A stretch of 64,000 nt of DNA, taken from contig NZ_CALDPF010000015.1 of NCBI RefSeq assembly GCF_937912035.1, positions 38,731 through 102,730 of the forward strand, given 5' to 3'. Position 1 is the first letter of the stretch, and every line of letters begins with the position of its first letter. The DNA is from an uncultured Bacteroides sp. (GTDB lineage: Bacteria; Bacteroidota; Bacteroidia; Bacteroidales; Bacteroidaceae). Shown here piece after piece: positions 20,163-30,043 of this stretch. Below the pieces are notes generated by a model that had not been told where the DNA came from, did not search any database, and saw only the letters and a list, made by a program, of their open reading frames with translations. Position numbers and translations under genes: made by a program.

Positions 20163-21131
20163 TCAATCAAGTTCAATTAATTCATATTTCTGACTCCCCA
20201 TTCCAAGTGCTTCAGCATGATCCAGAGTATGCATGCCATGACGTGAATCAATACGTTCAATCAAGTGTATTTTACCATGGTCTTTTGAGGAACGTACCAG
20301 ATCTGTACATGCACGGTCTAATGCAACCGGGTCTAGAGATGCAAGAATACCTATATCACCCATTTTAGGATCTTCCGGTGAAGAATCGCAGTCGCAGTCA
20401 ACAGAAAGATTGTTGGCTACACTTATGTAGAGTATATTCTCTCCGCAATGGTCTGCCACTGCTTTTGCAGCTTCGGCCATGGACTCCAGAAAATCATCCT
20501 GTTTCGGATTTCCCCAACTTGTGGTACTTTCTCCGGCAGAATGTATTAATCTTTTACCATTGGATGATGCTATCCCTATTGACATGTTCTTGATTGCACC
20601 ACCGAATCCTCCCATGGCATGTCCTTTAAAGTGAGAGAGGATTATTGTGAAATCATAATTGAGAAAGTTCTTGCCGACAATATCTTTTGTGAGATGTTTT
20701 CCACCTTTTACAGGAAGTTCTGTTTCTCCTTCGGCATCCATGATGTCAACATTGGCAATTGCTGTGAAACCATGGTCGGCTGCGGCTCTCAGGTGACTTT
20801 CTGTGTTGGAACGTCCGCCTCCATACGCAGTATTACATTCTACGATTGTTCCGTTAATTTTCTGCACCAGTCCTTTTATAAGTTCAGGCTGCAGAAAATT
20901 ATGACCGCCTGGTTCTCCAGTGGAAAGTTTTACAGCTACTTTCCCTTTGGCTTCACGTCCTAATGTTTCATAGATTTTAATCAGATTCTCCGATGAGATA
21001 TTCTTGTACCAATAAACTTTAGGGACATCAGCCGTTTCGGTATTGGCTGATTCATTCACTTTTTGCAAATGTCCGCAACTTGGTGCTACGAAAGCAATAG
21101 CCAAAATAATTGTTAGAAAAATCTTTTTCAT
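20163..21131 (-). CDS. DUF362 domain lipoprotein
   Basis: A 322-residue protein with a lipoprotein signal (MKKIFLTIILAIAFVAPSC). DUF362 features are KVAVKLSTGEPGGHNFLQPELI, TAYGGGRSNTESHLRAAADHGF, VDIMDAEGETELPVKGGKHL, ILSHFKGHAMGGFGGAIKNMSIG and a C-terminal GILASLDPVALDRACTDLV. The ferredoxin-like 4Fe-4S part found in some DUF362 proteins is not present. The DCDCDSSPEDPKMGD segment, with two close cysteines, could bind metal. It sits between the TonB receptor gene (23-base gap) and the CMD/cupin gene. DUF362 has no established reaction, so its role here can only be placed as part of an exported redox or metal-related gene set. Confidence 0.9.
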   Translation of the reverse strand: MKKIFLTIILAIAFVAPSCGHLQKVNESANTETADVPKVYWYKNISSENLIKIYETLGREAKGKVAVKLSTGEPGGHNFLQPELIKGLVQKINGTIVECNTAYGGGRSNTESHLRAAADHGFTAIANVDIMDAEGETELPVKGGKHLTKDIVGKNFLNYDFTIILSHFKGHAMGGFGGAIKNMSIGIASSNGKRLIHSAGESTTSWGNPKQDDFLESMAEAAKAVADHCGENILYISVANNLSVDCDCDSSPEDPKMGDIGILASLDPVALDRACTDLVRSSKDHGKIHLIERIDSRHGMHTLDHAEALGMGSQKYELIELD

Positions 21132-21154
21132 ATCTTTAAGTATTTGTATATTGT

Positions 21155-23062
21155 TTAGAAATTGATATTCACACCACCCATAACTGTTGCTTTAGGCATA
21201 GGGTAGCCGGCATTGATTTCATATTTTTGTGCCAGCAGGTTTTCTCCACGTACCCATATGTCCAACCATTTTGTAGTGCGGAACGAAGCTCTTAAATTCC
21301 ACAAAACGAAATCTTCTGTTTTCACTGGATCGGTCTGTGTATATAGTCCGGCTATGTATTGTATGCCGGTTGATACGTTCCAGCGTCCGTGTGAGAAGTT
21401 TGCTCCTCCGTACAGTTTATGTTCCGGTGCGGCAATTACAGGTTCTTTCATGTGTAGATAGCTGTAGTTCCCGTCAACAGACCATTGTCTGTTTATGCGG
21501 TAGGCTGCCTGTACTTCGATACCTGTATTGTCTATCTTGCCTGAGTTCTGGTTCAGCATTCCGCTACCGTTTGGATTAGGGAGTGTCATAATCAGGTTCT
21601 TGCCGTCTATGTAAAAGATGTTTACACCATAACTTAATTGACCGTTTATAAGTCGCTGTGAGAATGCAAGTTCGTAAGTCCACATAGATTCAGGTTCCAA
21701 GTCCGGATTTTGTGGTGGAAACATATACATCTCTCTGAGGATAGGATAGCGGAATCCTTTTGACGCGGATGCTTTCAGTTCCATAGCATGAGGCAGATGG
21801 AAAGCCAGTCCGGCCTGTGGAACCCATTCTGTTCCTATGCGTGAGTGATGATCGGCACGGATTCCTGCATTCAGTGTGATAAAGGAATTTATATCCTGAC
21901 GAATATCAATGTATCCTGCAAATTCATTTTCCTGTTTGTCAACCAGATCAGATGTGGTACCGATCTTTTCACCGCTTACATACTCATTCCATGCATGCCC
22001 TCCATAGTTGAACCAGTCGAATCCGGCAGTGATGCGGTTGCCTTTGAAGAACTGCATACTTTGATAAAGAGATACACCCATCATTTTGTCGAATGACAGG
22101 AAGCGGTCGTCCTGTGGACCTTCTCCCTTTGATGGAGTATAACCGTCATTAATCCAGTGATCCCCCCAGTTGTAAAAGAAACTTACTGCTCCTGAGGTCT
22201 TTTCGTATTTGTTTTCAATGGCAAATGAAGTCATTCCGCGTGTAATTCTCTGGTCTCCGTCCAGAAGTGGAGCACTTACCGGTCCGGGATATGAAGCGTT
22301 GAAATGAGTTACGTTGACATCTCCTCTAAGATTCCAGTTGTCAGTGATTTCATAGCCTAATTTCGCATATCCTCCATATTGCTCGAAATTCATATCAGCA
22401 CGGTGTCCGTCAGTACGGTTGTAAGAACCTGATATTACGCTTGAGAAACGTCCTTTGCGGATACGGTTGGTGAGTTCTGTTTCCAGCGTGTTGTATGAGC
22501 CATAACCTGCATGCAAATTTGTGTTTACTCCGTCTTCCTGCATTTTGCGTGTAACGATATTCATTACGCCACCCATTGCATTAGAACCATACAGAACAGA
22601 AGCCGGACCTCTAAGTACCTCTACACGTTCAGCAAGGAATGACTGATAGGCATCTGCTATCGGATGACCGAAGATACCTGCGTACTGGGGATGGCCGTCA
22701 ATCATCACCATCAGTCGTCCTGAGCCACCACTCAAACCACGCAATGATATACCTCCCGCAGCGCCATTTGACACTCCATATCCCATAATGCCACGTGATG
22801 TGACAAATAACCCCGGAACCTGTTCGGTAAGTACGGGCAGTAGCGAAGGCTGCATGGCGCTTTCTATACGGTCACGACCTACTACAGATACCGTCTGCGA
22901 CAGGTGGCGTACATCAGTTTCGCTACGACTTCCTGTCACTACCACTTCATTGATGTTATAAACCCGCGTGGAGTCTATTATGCTTTGTGCCGACAGACCG
23001 AGTGGGGTAAATAATGCAATGTAAAATATATTTCTTTTTATTTTTTGAGCTATGGTTTTCAT
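21155..23062 (-). CDS. TonB-dependent receptor (small-ligand type)
   Basis: A 635-residue TonB-dependent receptor. The signal peptide (to about residue 25, LGLSAQS) is followed directly by the plug (INEVVVTGSRSETDVRHL, TVSVVGRDRIESA, SLRGLSGGSGRLMVMIDGHPQYAG, ERVEVLRGPASVLYGSNAMGGVMNIVTR) and a 22-strand-type barrel ending GGVNINF. It has no CarboxypepD domain and no SusD partner, and its length is in the range of siderophore, heme or cobalamin receptors, so a small metal-linked ligand is likelier than a glycan. A -7 box (minus TAACTTTG at 23131-23124) lies upstream. It heads a leftward series with the DUF362, CMD/cupin and flavodoxin genes. The exact ligand is not deducible. Confidence 0.92.
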   Translation of the reverse strand: MKTIAQKIKRNIFYIALFTPLGLSAQSIIDSTRVYNINEVVVTGSRSETDVRHLSQTVSVVGRDRIESAMQPSLLPVLTEQVPGLFVTSRGIMGYGVSNGAAGGISLRGLSGGSGRLMVMIDGHPQYAGIFGHPIADAYQSFLAERVEVLRGPASVLYGSNAMGGVMNIVTRKMQEDGVNTNLHAGYGSYNTLETELTNRIRKGRFSSVISGSYNRTDGHRADMNFEQYGGYAKLGYEITDNWNLRGDVNVTHFNASYPGPVSAPLLDGDQRITRGMTSFAIENKYEKTSGAVSFFYNWGDHWINDGYTPSKGEGPQDDRFLSFDKMMGVSLYQSMQFFKGNRITAGFDWFNYGGHAWNEYVSGEKIGTTSDLVDKQENEFAGYIDIRQDINSFITLNAGIRADHHSRIGTEWVPQAGLAFHLPHAMELKASASKGFRYPILREMYMFPPQNPDLEPESMWTYELAFSQRLINGQLSYGVNIFYIDGKNLIMTLPNPNGSGMLNQNSGKIDNTGIEVQAAYRINRQWSVDGNYSYLHMKEPVIAAPEHKLYGGANFSHGRWNVSTGIQYIAGLYTQTDPVKTEDFVLWNLRASFRTTKWLDIWVRGENLLAQKYEINAGYPMPKATVMGGVNINF

Positions 23063-23205
23063 AAAATATTCGGTTTCTGTTTTTATAAATAATATTCCTA
23101 TGATTTTGTATTTTTTGACGGTACAAAGTTATCACACATATACAATAAATACGTATATCTATTACTGCATTATTTACCCAAATTACAGATATTTGTATTT
23201 TCCTA

Positions 23206-24045
23206 TTATCTCCATCCCATGAACATACGTACGGTATCTGCATCATGATGATCGAAGAAAAGACTTTTTCTTGTGTCCAGTCCGGCTATATTTTCCATAT
23301 CATCCTGTGATAGTGAAAAATCAAAAATGTCAATATTTTCTTTCATACGCTCAATATGGGTAGATTTCGGTATGATAATAACTCCACGTTGTATAAGCCA
23401 TCTCAATGCTACCTGTGCAACGCTTTTTTTATACTTTGCTCCAATATTGGCTAATATCGTATTATTGAAGAAATTGTTGCGTCCTTCAGCAAGCGGACCC
23501 CATGACATGATTCTAGTACCGAATTCCTCTATTATTTTCTGTGCTTCAATCTGTTGGTTGAAGACATGCGTCTCCACCTGATTTACAGCCGGTATTATTT
23601 CCATGTTACTGGCTATATCTATAAAGTGATCAGGATAGAAATTACTTACACCTATAGCTCTGAGTTTACCTTCCTTGTATGCTTTTTCAAGTGCCCGATA
23701 TGCTCCGTAGCGGTCACAAAACGGCTGATGTAGTAGCATCAGATCAATATAATCTGTTTGTAGTTTCTTTAAACTCTCGTCTATTGATTTGCGTGCATTC
23801 TCGTAGCCGTAATTTGATATCCAAACTTTGCTTACAATAAAGATTTCATTTCGTTTTATTCCGCTGTTCTTAACAGCTTTTCCTACACCTTCTTCGTTAT
23901 GGTATGCTTGTGCCGTATCAATCATACGGTAGCCATATTCCAAAGCGTTGCTCACACAACGTTCACATTCTGAAGGAGAAACTTGATATACTCCATAACC
24001 AATCTGTGGCATTTCGACGCCATTGTTTAATCTTACTGTTTTCAT
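23206..24045 (-). CDS. Aldo/keto reductase (cytosolic)
   Basis: A 279-residue NADPH-type aldo/keto reductase with the catalytic tetrad D43, Y48 (MIDTAQAYHNEEGVG), K73 (VSKVW) and H106 (LLHQPF). The C-terminal coenzyme loop is IIIPKSTHIERMKEN. The length and motifs fit AKR family 5-like 2,5-diketogluconate or methylglyoxal reductases, which act on small carbonyls. It is transcribed leftward, divergent from the AraC-type regulator at 24181, a common arrangement for inducible reductases. The TonB receptor starts 143 bases downstream behind its own -7 box, so co-transcription is uncertain. The real substrate is not known. Confidence 0.93.
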   Translation of the reverse strand: MKTVRLNNGVEMPQIGYGVYQVSPSECERCVSNALEYGYRMIDTAQAYHNEEGVGKAVKNSGIKRNEIFIVSKVWISNYGYENARKSIDESLKKLQTDYIDLMLLHQPFCDRYGAYRALEKAYKEGKLRAIGVSNFYPDHFIDIASNMEIIPAVNQVETHVFNQQIEAQKIIEEFGTRIMSWGPLAEGRNNFFNNTILANIGAKYKKSVAQVALRWLIQRGVIIIPKSTHIERMKENIDIFDFSLSQDDMENIAGLDTRKSLFFDHHDADTVRMFMGWR

Positions 24046-24089
24046 ATTTTCAGTTTTAATTTATTTTGATAATTTTGTTCTTTGTGCAA

Positions 24090-24098
24090 AGATAGATA
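24090..24098 (-). promoter_or_regulatory. Promoter -7 box of the aldo/keto reductase gene
   Basis: The minus strand reads TATCTTTG about 45 bases before the ATG at 24045, inside the short palindrome CTTTGTGCAAAG. A -33 TTTG is not clear, so regulation by the divergent AraC protein is plausible. Coordinates are good to within a couple of bases. Confidence 0.4.
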
Positions 24099-24180
24099 CA
24101 TGGTAATATAGGACTTAAACGAAAAATGCGGATATAATTACCATTTTTACAGTTCTTGTTAGTAATTGGAGGATATTTAT

Positions 24181-24987
24181 ATGGAAGAAAATAAAGAAAT
24201 ATTCATAGCCCATAGACTTGGTGAAATAAAAACAGATTCGGACGAGGAGTATCTTGCCCATATGTTTTGTTTGGGAGGAACATGTAAGTATCGTTTCAAC
24301 AGGCAGGATTTTGAATTGCATGCAGGCGATCTGTCCATAATACGCAAGCGTAAAATGATAGAAAAGATAGAAGCATCAGATGATTTCCGATGCAGAATTA
24401 TTTATGTAAAACCGGAATTTGTGACTCTATGCACTCCGCAGAGTAATTATGGTACTAAGGGACAGTTGGCCTTGTTCCTGAATCCTGTGATGCACTTAAA
24501 TCGTGAGCAACAGGCTATATGTCTTCGTGATTTTGAACTGCTTGAGCAAAGGATAAAAGACACAAGTCATCGTTTTTATCGTGAGACGGTTATTAATGCG
24601 ATGCGGATGGCAATTCTTGATTTCTTTGATTTCCATGCCCGTATTTATGGTGAGAATGATATTACCACACAAAATGCATCCATTATGAATCGATTCCTGA
24701 AGATGCTGGAGGACGGAGCGTACCGCGAGCACAGAGAGGTGACATATTATGCGGATTGCCTTTGTGTTACATCAAAATACCTGTCTGAAGTTTCAAAGAA
24801 GGTTAGCGGATACGGAGCTAATTATTGGATCAATAATTATACCATACTTGATATTACTCGTCTGCTTCGCGATAAATCTCTTTCGTTAGTACAGATATCA
24901 GATATGTTCGGGTTTTCATCTACGGCCTATTTCAGCCGTTATGTACAACAATATTCAGGTATAAAGCCTTCTGATTACAGGGAATGA
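24181..24987 (+). CDS. AraC-family transcriptional regulator
   Basis: A 268-residue regulator. The ATG at 24181 is chosen because GGAGG lies just upstream; a TTG at 24166 would overlap that site. The N-terminal half has a cupin-like sensor (GGTCKYRFNRQDFELHAGDLSII). The C-terminal AraC domain (about 165-268) has two helix-turn-helix units (ADCLCVTSKYLSEVSKKVSGYGANYWI and LVQISDMFGFSSTAYFSRYVQQYSGIKPSDYR). It is divergent from an aldo/keto reductase, so it most likely controls that gene. It converges on a second AraC gene whose stop is 17 bases away. The inducer is unknown. Confidence 0.93.
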   Translation: MEENKEIFIAHRLGEIKTDSDEEYLAHMFCLGGTCKYRFNRQDFELHAGDLSIIRKRKMIEKIEASDDFRCRIIYVKPEFVTLCTPQSNYGTKGQLALFLNPVMHLNREQQAICLRDFELLEQRIKDTSHRFYRETVINAMRMAILDFFDFHARIYGENDITTQNASIMNRFLKMLEDGAYREHREVTYYADCLCVTSKYLSEVSKKVSGYGANYWINNYTILDITRLLRDKSLSLVQISDMFGFSSTAYFSRYVQQYSGIKPSDYRE

Positions 24988-25003
24988 TGGACATAATAAA
25001 GTG

Positions 25004-25909
25004 CTAAATGTCATTTCTTTTCTGTTTTACATACTCTGTCGGGGAATATCCACAACATTTCTTGAATAATCTGCTTAAGTGTTGCGGATAGTCAAAGCCT
25101 AGATTATATGCTACTTGCGATGCTGTCGCTCCGCTTATAAGTCCATTTTTGGCACGTTGAATAATGTATTGCCTGATATGGTTGCTTGCGGTATCGCCTG
25201 TAGTCTTTTTTATAAGGTCTCCAAAGTAGTTTGACGACATACATAATTCATTTGCGCAATACTGTACAGTTGGTAATCCGAGTGTAAACTGTATTCCTTT
25301 CTCATAATAATCCTGTAATAGTGAATTGAATCGTATCAGTATATCTGAATTTTCCAGCTTTCTGGTCAAGAACTGGCGATTGTAGAAACGTTGGCAGAAA
25401 TTAAGCATCAATTCTATGTAACCCACTATAATTGCATTCTGCTGTTCATCGTGTTTTTTTGATAACTCATCTCTCATCTGGTGCATTAATGACACCAAAA
25501 TGTCATGTTCCTCTTCTGACATATGTAGAGCCTCGTTTATTCGGTAATCGAAAAATGTATAATTTTTTATAGTCTTTTCCAGTGCTGTTCCTTGTAGTAT
25601 ATCAGGGTGGAAAAGTAGTGCCCATCCGGTCAGCATAACCTGTTCACCGTTGTCTTCCTTTCCTCCAATCTGCCCCGGAGCTACACAAATTACAGTACCT
25701 TTCTTGTAGTCATATTTGCCACACCCGTATGTCAAGTCTATTTCTGCTTCATCGTGAAAGAATATTCCGTAAACACTGTAGTTGGCCAGACAATGACGTA
25801 TAGGGGAAACTTCCTTATAGTCAATTACACAAACCTGCTGGTGTTGGCTTTCATAACCTAGCCAGTTACAATAATCGTTTACATTTTTTACTTTCAGAAT
25901 TTTGCTCAT
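25004..25909 (-). CDS. AraC-family transcriptional regulator
   Basis: A 301-residue regulator with a cupin-like ligand region (YGIFFHDEAEIDLTYGCGKYDYKKGTVICVAPGQIG, about 48-85) and a C-terminal AraC domain (about 200-300: VQYCANELCMSSNYFGDLIKKTTG and ASQVAYNLGFDYPQHLSRLFKKCCGYSPTEYVK). It is divergent from the small-protein/aldo-keto reductase/ABM operon at 26073-28018 and probably controls it. It is not closely similar to the neighbouring AraC gene in its N-terminal domain, so the two likely sense different effectors. The divergent gap of 163 bases contains TAACTTTG at about 26042-26049, a candidate -7 box for the rightward operon. Confidence 0.93.
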   Translation of the reverse strand: MSKILKVKNVNDYCNWLGYESQHQQVCVIDYKEVSPIRHCLANYSVYGIFFHDEAEIDLTYGCGKYDYKKGTVICVAPGQIGGKEDNGEQVMLTGWALLFHPDILQGTALEKTIKNYTFFDYRINEALHMSEEEHDILVSLMHQMRDELSKKHDEQQNAIIVGYIELMLNFCQRFYNRQFLTRKLENSDILIRFNSLLQDYYEKGIQFTLGLPTVQYCANELCMSSNYFGDLIKKTTGDTASNHIRQYIIQRAKNGLISGATASQVAYNLGFDYPQHLSRLFKKCCGYSPTEYVKQKRNDI

Positions 25910-26072
25910 TGTACTATGCTTTTATCCATGTCACGGCAAAAATAAAACTTTTCACTTAATCTTAAAACTTAATAGTGGCATTATCAGTAAAAATGATACA
26001 AATGTCCCACTTATTGTTACTTCATTGTTATCTGGGGCAATTAACTTTGTGATATCAAAAAAACAGTGAAAA

Positions 26073-26291
26073 ATGGATAGGCAAATTATCATTTCTCCCC
26101 AATTATTTGAAGACGAGGTCGTTTGTTTTATTGCAGACCGTTATCACATTAATCCACAAACACTTTTGCAGCTTTTTCTGATGCAGAATGGAATTATAAC
26201 AGATACAGATAATGTGGAATGTGGAGTACAACTTGAAGATAATGAAATAGAAATATTACGTGGTTTAACAGGGCTTGATAATAGTAATTAA
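26073..26291 (+). CDS. Small acidic protein, unknown function, first gene of an AKR operon
   Basis: A 72-residue protein (MDRQIIISPQLFEDEVV...) with no signal peptide or membrane segment. It is acidic, with a predicted helical central part (EDEVVCFIADRYHINPQTLLQLFLMQNGI). I do not recognise a family; it has a faint likeness to small DUF3791-type proteins in Bacteroides, not enough for a call. It begins about 24 bases after a candidate -7 box. Its stop is 16 bases before the ATG of the following aldo/keto reductase, so it leads the operon and is probably expressed with it. It could be a regulatory or partner protein. Confidence 0.6.
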   Translation: MDRQIIISPQLFEDEVVCFIADRYHINPQTLLQLFLMQNGIITDTDNVECGVQLEDNEIEILRGLTGLDNSN

Positions 26292-26304
26292 TAATGGTTT
26301 ATAG

Positions 26305-27435
<1,131 letters not shown>

Positions 27436-27556
27436 TGATGATATCTGGATTACGTAAAATCGAATAATGAAAAAAATATGCCGATGCAAGGTTTCAGTGT
27501 TTTTTAGTTATCGTATAATAATCGGTTTTCTTTTCAATGATTTGAAAGTTAAAAAA

Positions 27557-28018
27557 ATGAAGATGTTGGTTTATAGTTTGTTGTTACCTTTATTTCTGTT
27601 TTTGAGTATAAAATCCGAAGCACAGGAGAAGAATATAAATTATTATATGGATAAACAAATTATATGTCACAAATTGCCGATGGAGGCAGACGGTATAGTC
27701 CGTCTATCGAAAATAGAGGTATATCCGGAATTCCTTGACGAGTATATTAAATATGCTGTAGAAGTAGGGGAGATTTCCTTGCTTACTGAACCCGGGGTAT
27801 TGACTATGTATGCTGTGAGTGAAAAAGATAATCCTTGCAAGGTTACCATTCTTGAAACCTATGCAAGTAAAGCCGCTTATGAACAGCATATAGCTTCACA
27901 ACACTTTCAAAAGTACAAGCAAGGAACACTCCACATGGTAAAAAGTCTTTTACTTTCCGACCAGATACCTCTTAATCCGAATAGTCATATTGATAATGTT
28001 ATCCGGCGGCTGTATTAA
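27557..28018 (+). CDS. Exported antibiotic-biosynthesis-monooxygenase (ABM) domain protein
   Basis: A 153-residue protein from the ATG at 27557, which begins a clear signal peptide (MKMLVYSLLLPLFLFLSIKSEAQ). An in-frame ATG at 27467 would add 30 residues and bury the signal, so it is less likely. The mature part is an ABM dimeric alpha/beta-barrel domain: GIVRLSKIEVYPEFLDEYIKYA, GVLTMYAVSEKDNP, VTILETYASKAAYEQHIAS, HFQKYKQGTLHM. ABM proteins include quinol and heme mono-oxygenases. It follows the Tat-type aldo/keto reductase and converges on an SDR gene, overlapping its stop by 4 bases at TTAA. A cytosolic ABM gene lies at 28835, so an exported and a cytosolic member flank the SDR. Confidence 0.82.
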   Translation: MKMLVYSLLLPLFLFLSIKSEAQEKNINYYMDKQIICHKLPMEADGIVRLSKIEVYPEFLDEYIKYAVEVGEISLLTEPGVLTMYAVSEKDNPCKVTILETYASKAAYEQHIASQHFQKYKQGTLHMVKSLLLSDQIPLNPNSHIDNVIRRLY

Positions 28019-28767
28019 AGTACCATTTTCCAACCATTATCATTATGATATACCATCAGTCTGCCCATTCCTCCGTCTATCGTGAGGTTTGTTCCGTTTA
28101 TGAAACTGTTCTTTTCGTCGCACAGGAACATAACAGCTCTGGCAATATCTTCAGGCTCGCCTATGCGCTGTGAAGGATGTTGCATGATGTCGGCTTCCGA
28201 GTATTCTGGGACTTCTGAATCCTTGTGGAAACGTGCGGTCTCAATCCATCCCGGAGCAATGGAATTTACTCTTGCTATACCGCTGAGGCTTACAGCGAGA
28301 GCATGAGTAAGTGCTGTTATGCCACCTTTGGCCGCTGTATAGCTTTCCGTATCGGCTTGCGATTGGAATGCCCTGCTAGAAGATATGTTTACTATGGACG
28401 CACTTTTAGAGAAATGTTCCTTGAATAATACTGTAAGCCAATAAGGGGCAGCCACGCCAACTTTCTGCACATACATGAAATCCTCGTATGAGCATCCGCT
28501 TAATATACCACCGTTCATCAGACATGCATTGTTTATAAGGAAGTCAACTTTCTCTTCTTTTGACAATACCCATGCGGCAAAACTTTCCAGTACTTCTTTC
28601 TCTGAAATATCCCCTTTGTAGCAGAAGATATTTTCGTCAGTATCGTGGTCAATGTCTCTGTCTATAACATATACTCTGGCACCTTCTTTACTGAAACTCT
28701 CAGCAATACATCTGCCTATGCCGGCATTACCTCCGGTTACTATACATACTTTGTTGTCGAATAGCAT
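28015..28767 (-). CDS. SDR-family oxidoreductase
   Basis: A 250-residue classical short-chain dehydrogenase. The coenzyme motif is TGGNAGIG (near 11-18), with D in VIDRDID favouring NAD(H). NNACLM replaces the usual NNAG. The catalytic Ser lies in VNISSSRAF, and YTAAK gives Tyr and Lys. The end NGTNLTIDGGMG is typical, with a short extra tail (RLMVYHNDNGWKMVL). It is leftward, with its start 67 bases downstream of the stop of the ABM gene at 28835, across a terminator hairpin. It overlaps the converging exported ABM gene by 4 bases. The substrate is not identifiable from the sequence. Confidence 0.92.
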   Translation of the reverse strand: MLFDNKVCIVTGGNAGIGRCIAESFSKEGARVYVIDRDIDHDTDENIFCYKGDISEKEVLESFAAWVLSKEEKVDFLINNACLMNGGILSGCSYEDFMYVQKVGVAAPYWLTVLFKEHFSKSASIVNISSSRAFQSQADTESYTAAKGGITALTHALAVSLSGIARVNSIAPGWIETARFHKDSEVPEYSEADIMQHPSQRIGEPEDIARAVMFLCDEKNSFINGTNLTIDGGMGRLMVYHNDNGWKMVL

Positions 28768-28786
28768 ATCTTTATGAAAAATGAGA

Positions 28787-28816
28787 CGATATTACCTGTT
28801 TTAAAAGATAATATCG
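28787..28816 (-). terminator. Terminator after the cytosolic ABM gene
   Basis: CGATATTA at 28787-28794 and TAATATCG at 28809-28816 form a perfect 8-bp stem. On the minus strand it is followed by TCTCATTTTT, consistent with termination after the ABM gene and separate expression of the SDR gene. Confidence 0.6.
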
Positions 28817-28834
28817 CCGTTATCAGTTATTGTT

Positions 28835-29110
28835 TTAGAATTGGAATTTTTCAAGTTTCATAGCTGCAAGGCTCTCAATCTTAGGAACCAGAGTTGTGAA
28901 GTGTGCACTTTCTGAATGAGCTTTCAGAGAAGCCTCGTCAGTCCATGTTTCACAAATCATATAAACGTCTTCACGTGTAGCGCTCTTGAAGAAATCGTAT
29001 GCAATGCATCCTTCATCTTTCAATGATGCTGCTACCAGTTCTTTTGCTGTTTTTTCCACTTCTGCCTTGTTTTCTTCCGATACTTGGATAAATACATTTA
29101 ATCTTAGCAT
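28835..29110 (-). CDS. ABM-domain protein (putative quinol monooxygenase)
   Basis: A 91-residue single-domain ABM protein: MLRLNVFIQVSEENKAEVEKTAKELV, the core CIAYDFFKSATREDVYMICETWTDEASLKAHSES, and AHFTTLVPKIESLA. Size and motifs fit YgiN-type quinol monooxygenases. It has no signal peptide, so it is cytosolic, unlike the ABM protein at 27557. It is a single-gene unit on the minus strand, separated from the SDR gene by a hairpin. A role in quinone or other aromatic redox handling is suggested by family only. No catalytic residue set is fixed for this family. Confidence 0.88.
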   Translation of the reverse strand: MLRLNVFIQVSEENKAEVEKTAKELVAASLKDEGCIAYDFFKSATREDVYMICETWTDEASLKAHSESAHFTTLVPKIESLAAMKLEKFQF

Positions 29111-29168
29111 AATCTTGTCTTTTTAGTTGTTTGTAAATTAATTATTATATCTGCATTTGCATTATTCT

Positions 29169-29966
29169 TTATCTTCCCGGCATTATTGTTGGGTTGCCGC
29201 CCTGATTTTTAAATTTTGCGCTTCTTATTATCTCATAAAGAATACCTCCGACGTCCAGTCCTATTTTGGTCTTATTAAATTTGTAATAAGGTATTGCAAT
29301 AGGGCGTGTGTCCCATCTTCCTCTCATAGGGTCATATATCCTTTCTGCACCGACTTCCATTCCCCATCTATCGTTGAACTCATATCCTATAGTTCCTCCG
29401 AAACTGCTCATCTGAAATCCGTAGGCACTTGCAGGAGCGTACGAACCGAAAGCCCTGAAACTCAGTTTCTCATTCGGTCGGTAAATTACTGCTCCGGATG
29501 TTCCGAAAGCCTGACCGGTACTGAACGGGATATTAAACTTTGTAGCATTCAGTCCTGCCTGTATTTCCCAATAATCATTTATATTGTATTGGTACATCAG
29601 TGACGCTTCGTTTATTCTTCCAATTCCGGGCAGCGTTGATTGTGAACCGTAACCGTAAAGATTTGGAGCCATCATTCCGCCGGTACTGTAATCGCCGTAG
29701 AACATAGGAGAGGGGTTCGTGTGATAAGGCATGTAGAACGGGCGTCGCAACTTTATTTCCTGTATTTCCATCTGGTGTATTTCCGTTTCAGCCTTTACTT
29801 CAGGCTTTTTCATACCATTGTTTACTGGTGATATTTCCGGGATGCCAATATTTTCATCAGTTATGGCTCTCAGACTGTCCTTTCTCAACTTTGAGTTGTC
29901 TTCCTGTGCATATATGCCTGCTGAAAGGAGGCAAAACGCAGATAGTATGATAATCCTGAATTTCAT
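29169..29966 (-). CDS. Exported, barrel-like outer-membrane protein, unknown function
   Basis: A 265-residue protein from the ATG at 29966 (signal MKFRIIILSAFCLLSAGIYAQ); a start 7 codons earlier would not be preferred. After a linker of about 65 residues rich in charged residues (EIHQMEIQEIKLRRPFYMP) come alternating strands (LMYQYNINDYWEIQAGLNATKFN, SFRAFGSYAPASAYGFQMSSFGGTIGYEF, WGMEVGAERIYD) that look like a small barrel. The C-terminus KNQGGNPTIMPGR is not a normal barrel end. I do not recognise the family. It has a perfect Bacteroides promoter 40-77 bases upstream. It stands alone between the ABM gene and the 30324 gene. Confidence 0.7.
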   Translation of the reverse strand: MKFRIIILSAFCLLSAGIYAQEDNSKLRKDSLRAITDENIGIPEISPVNNGMKKPEVKAETEIHQMEIQEIKLRRPFYMPYHTNPSPMFYGDYSTGGMMAPNLYGYGSQSTLPGIGRINEASLMYQYNINDYWEIQAGLNATKFNIPFSTGQAFGTSGAVIYRPNEKLSFRAFGSYAPASAYGFQMSSFGGTIGYEFNDRWGMEVGAERIYDPMRGRWDTRPIAIPYYKFNKTKIGLDVGGILYEIIRSAKFKNQGGNPTIMPGR

Positions 29967-30012
29967 ATACAGATGTTTTTTTACCAATGGGTATAAAGTC
30001 TGATGTTTTTAT

Positions 30013-30043
30013 CAAAGTTAGGCAAATTTGTAATAATTACAAA
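30013..30043 (-). promoter_or_regulatory. Bacteroides-type promoter
   Basis: On the minus strand TTTG (30043-30040) is followed by exactly 19 bases and then TAACTTTG (30020-30013). This matches the Bacteroides primary sigma consensus at both elements. The predicted start point is about 40 bases upstream of the ATG at 29966. Confidence 0.8.

Noticed and set aside
27467..27556. Longer N-terminus for the exported ABM protein
   Set aside because: It would place 30 residues before a clear signal peptide; the ATG at 27557 is better, although the longer frame is open.
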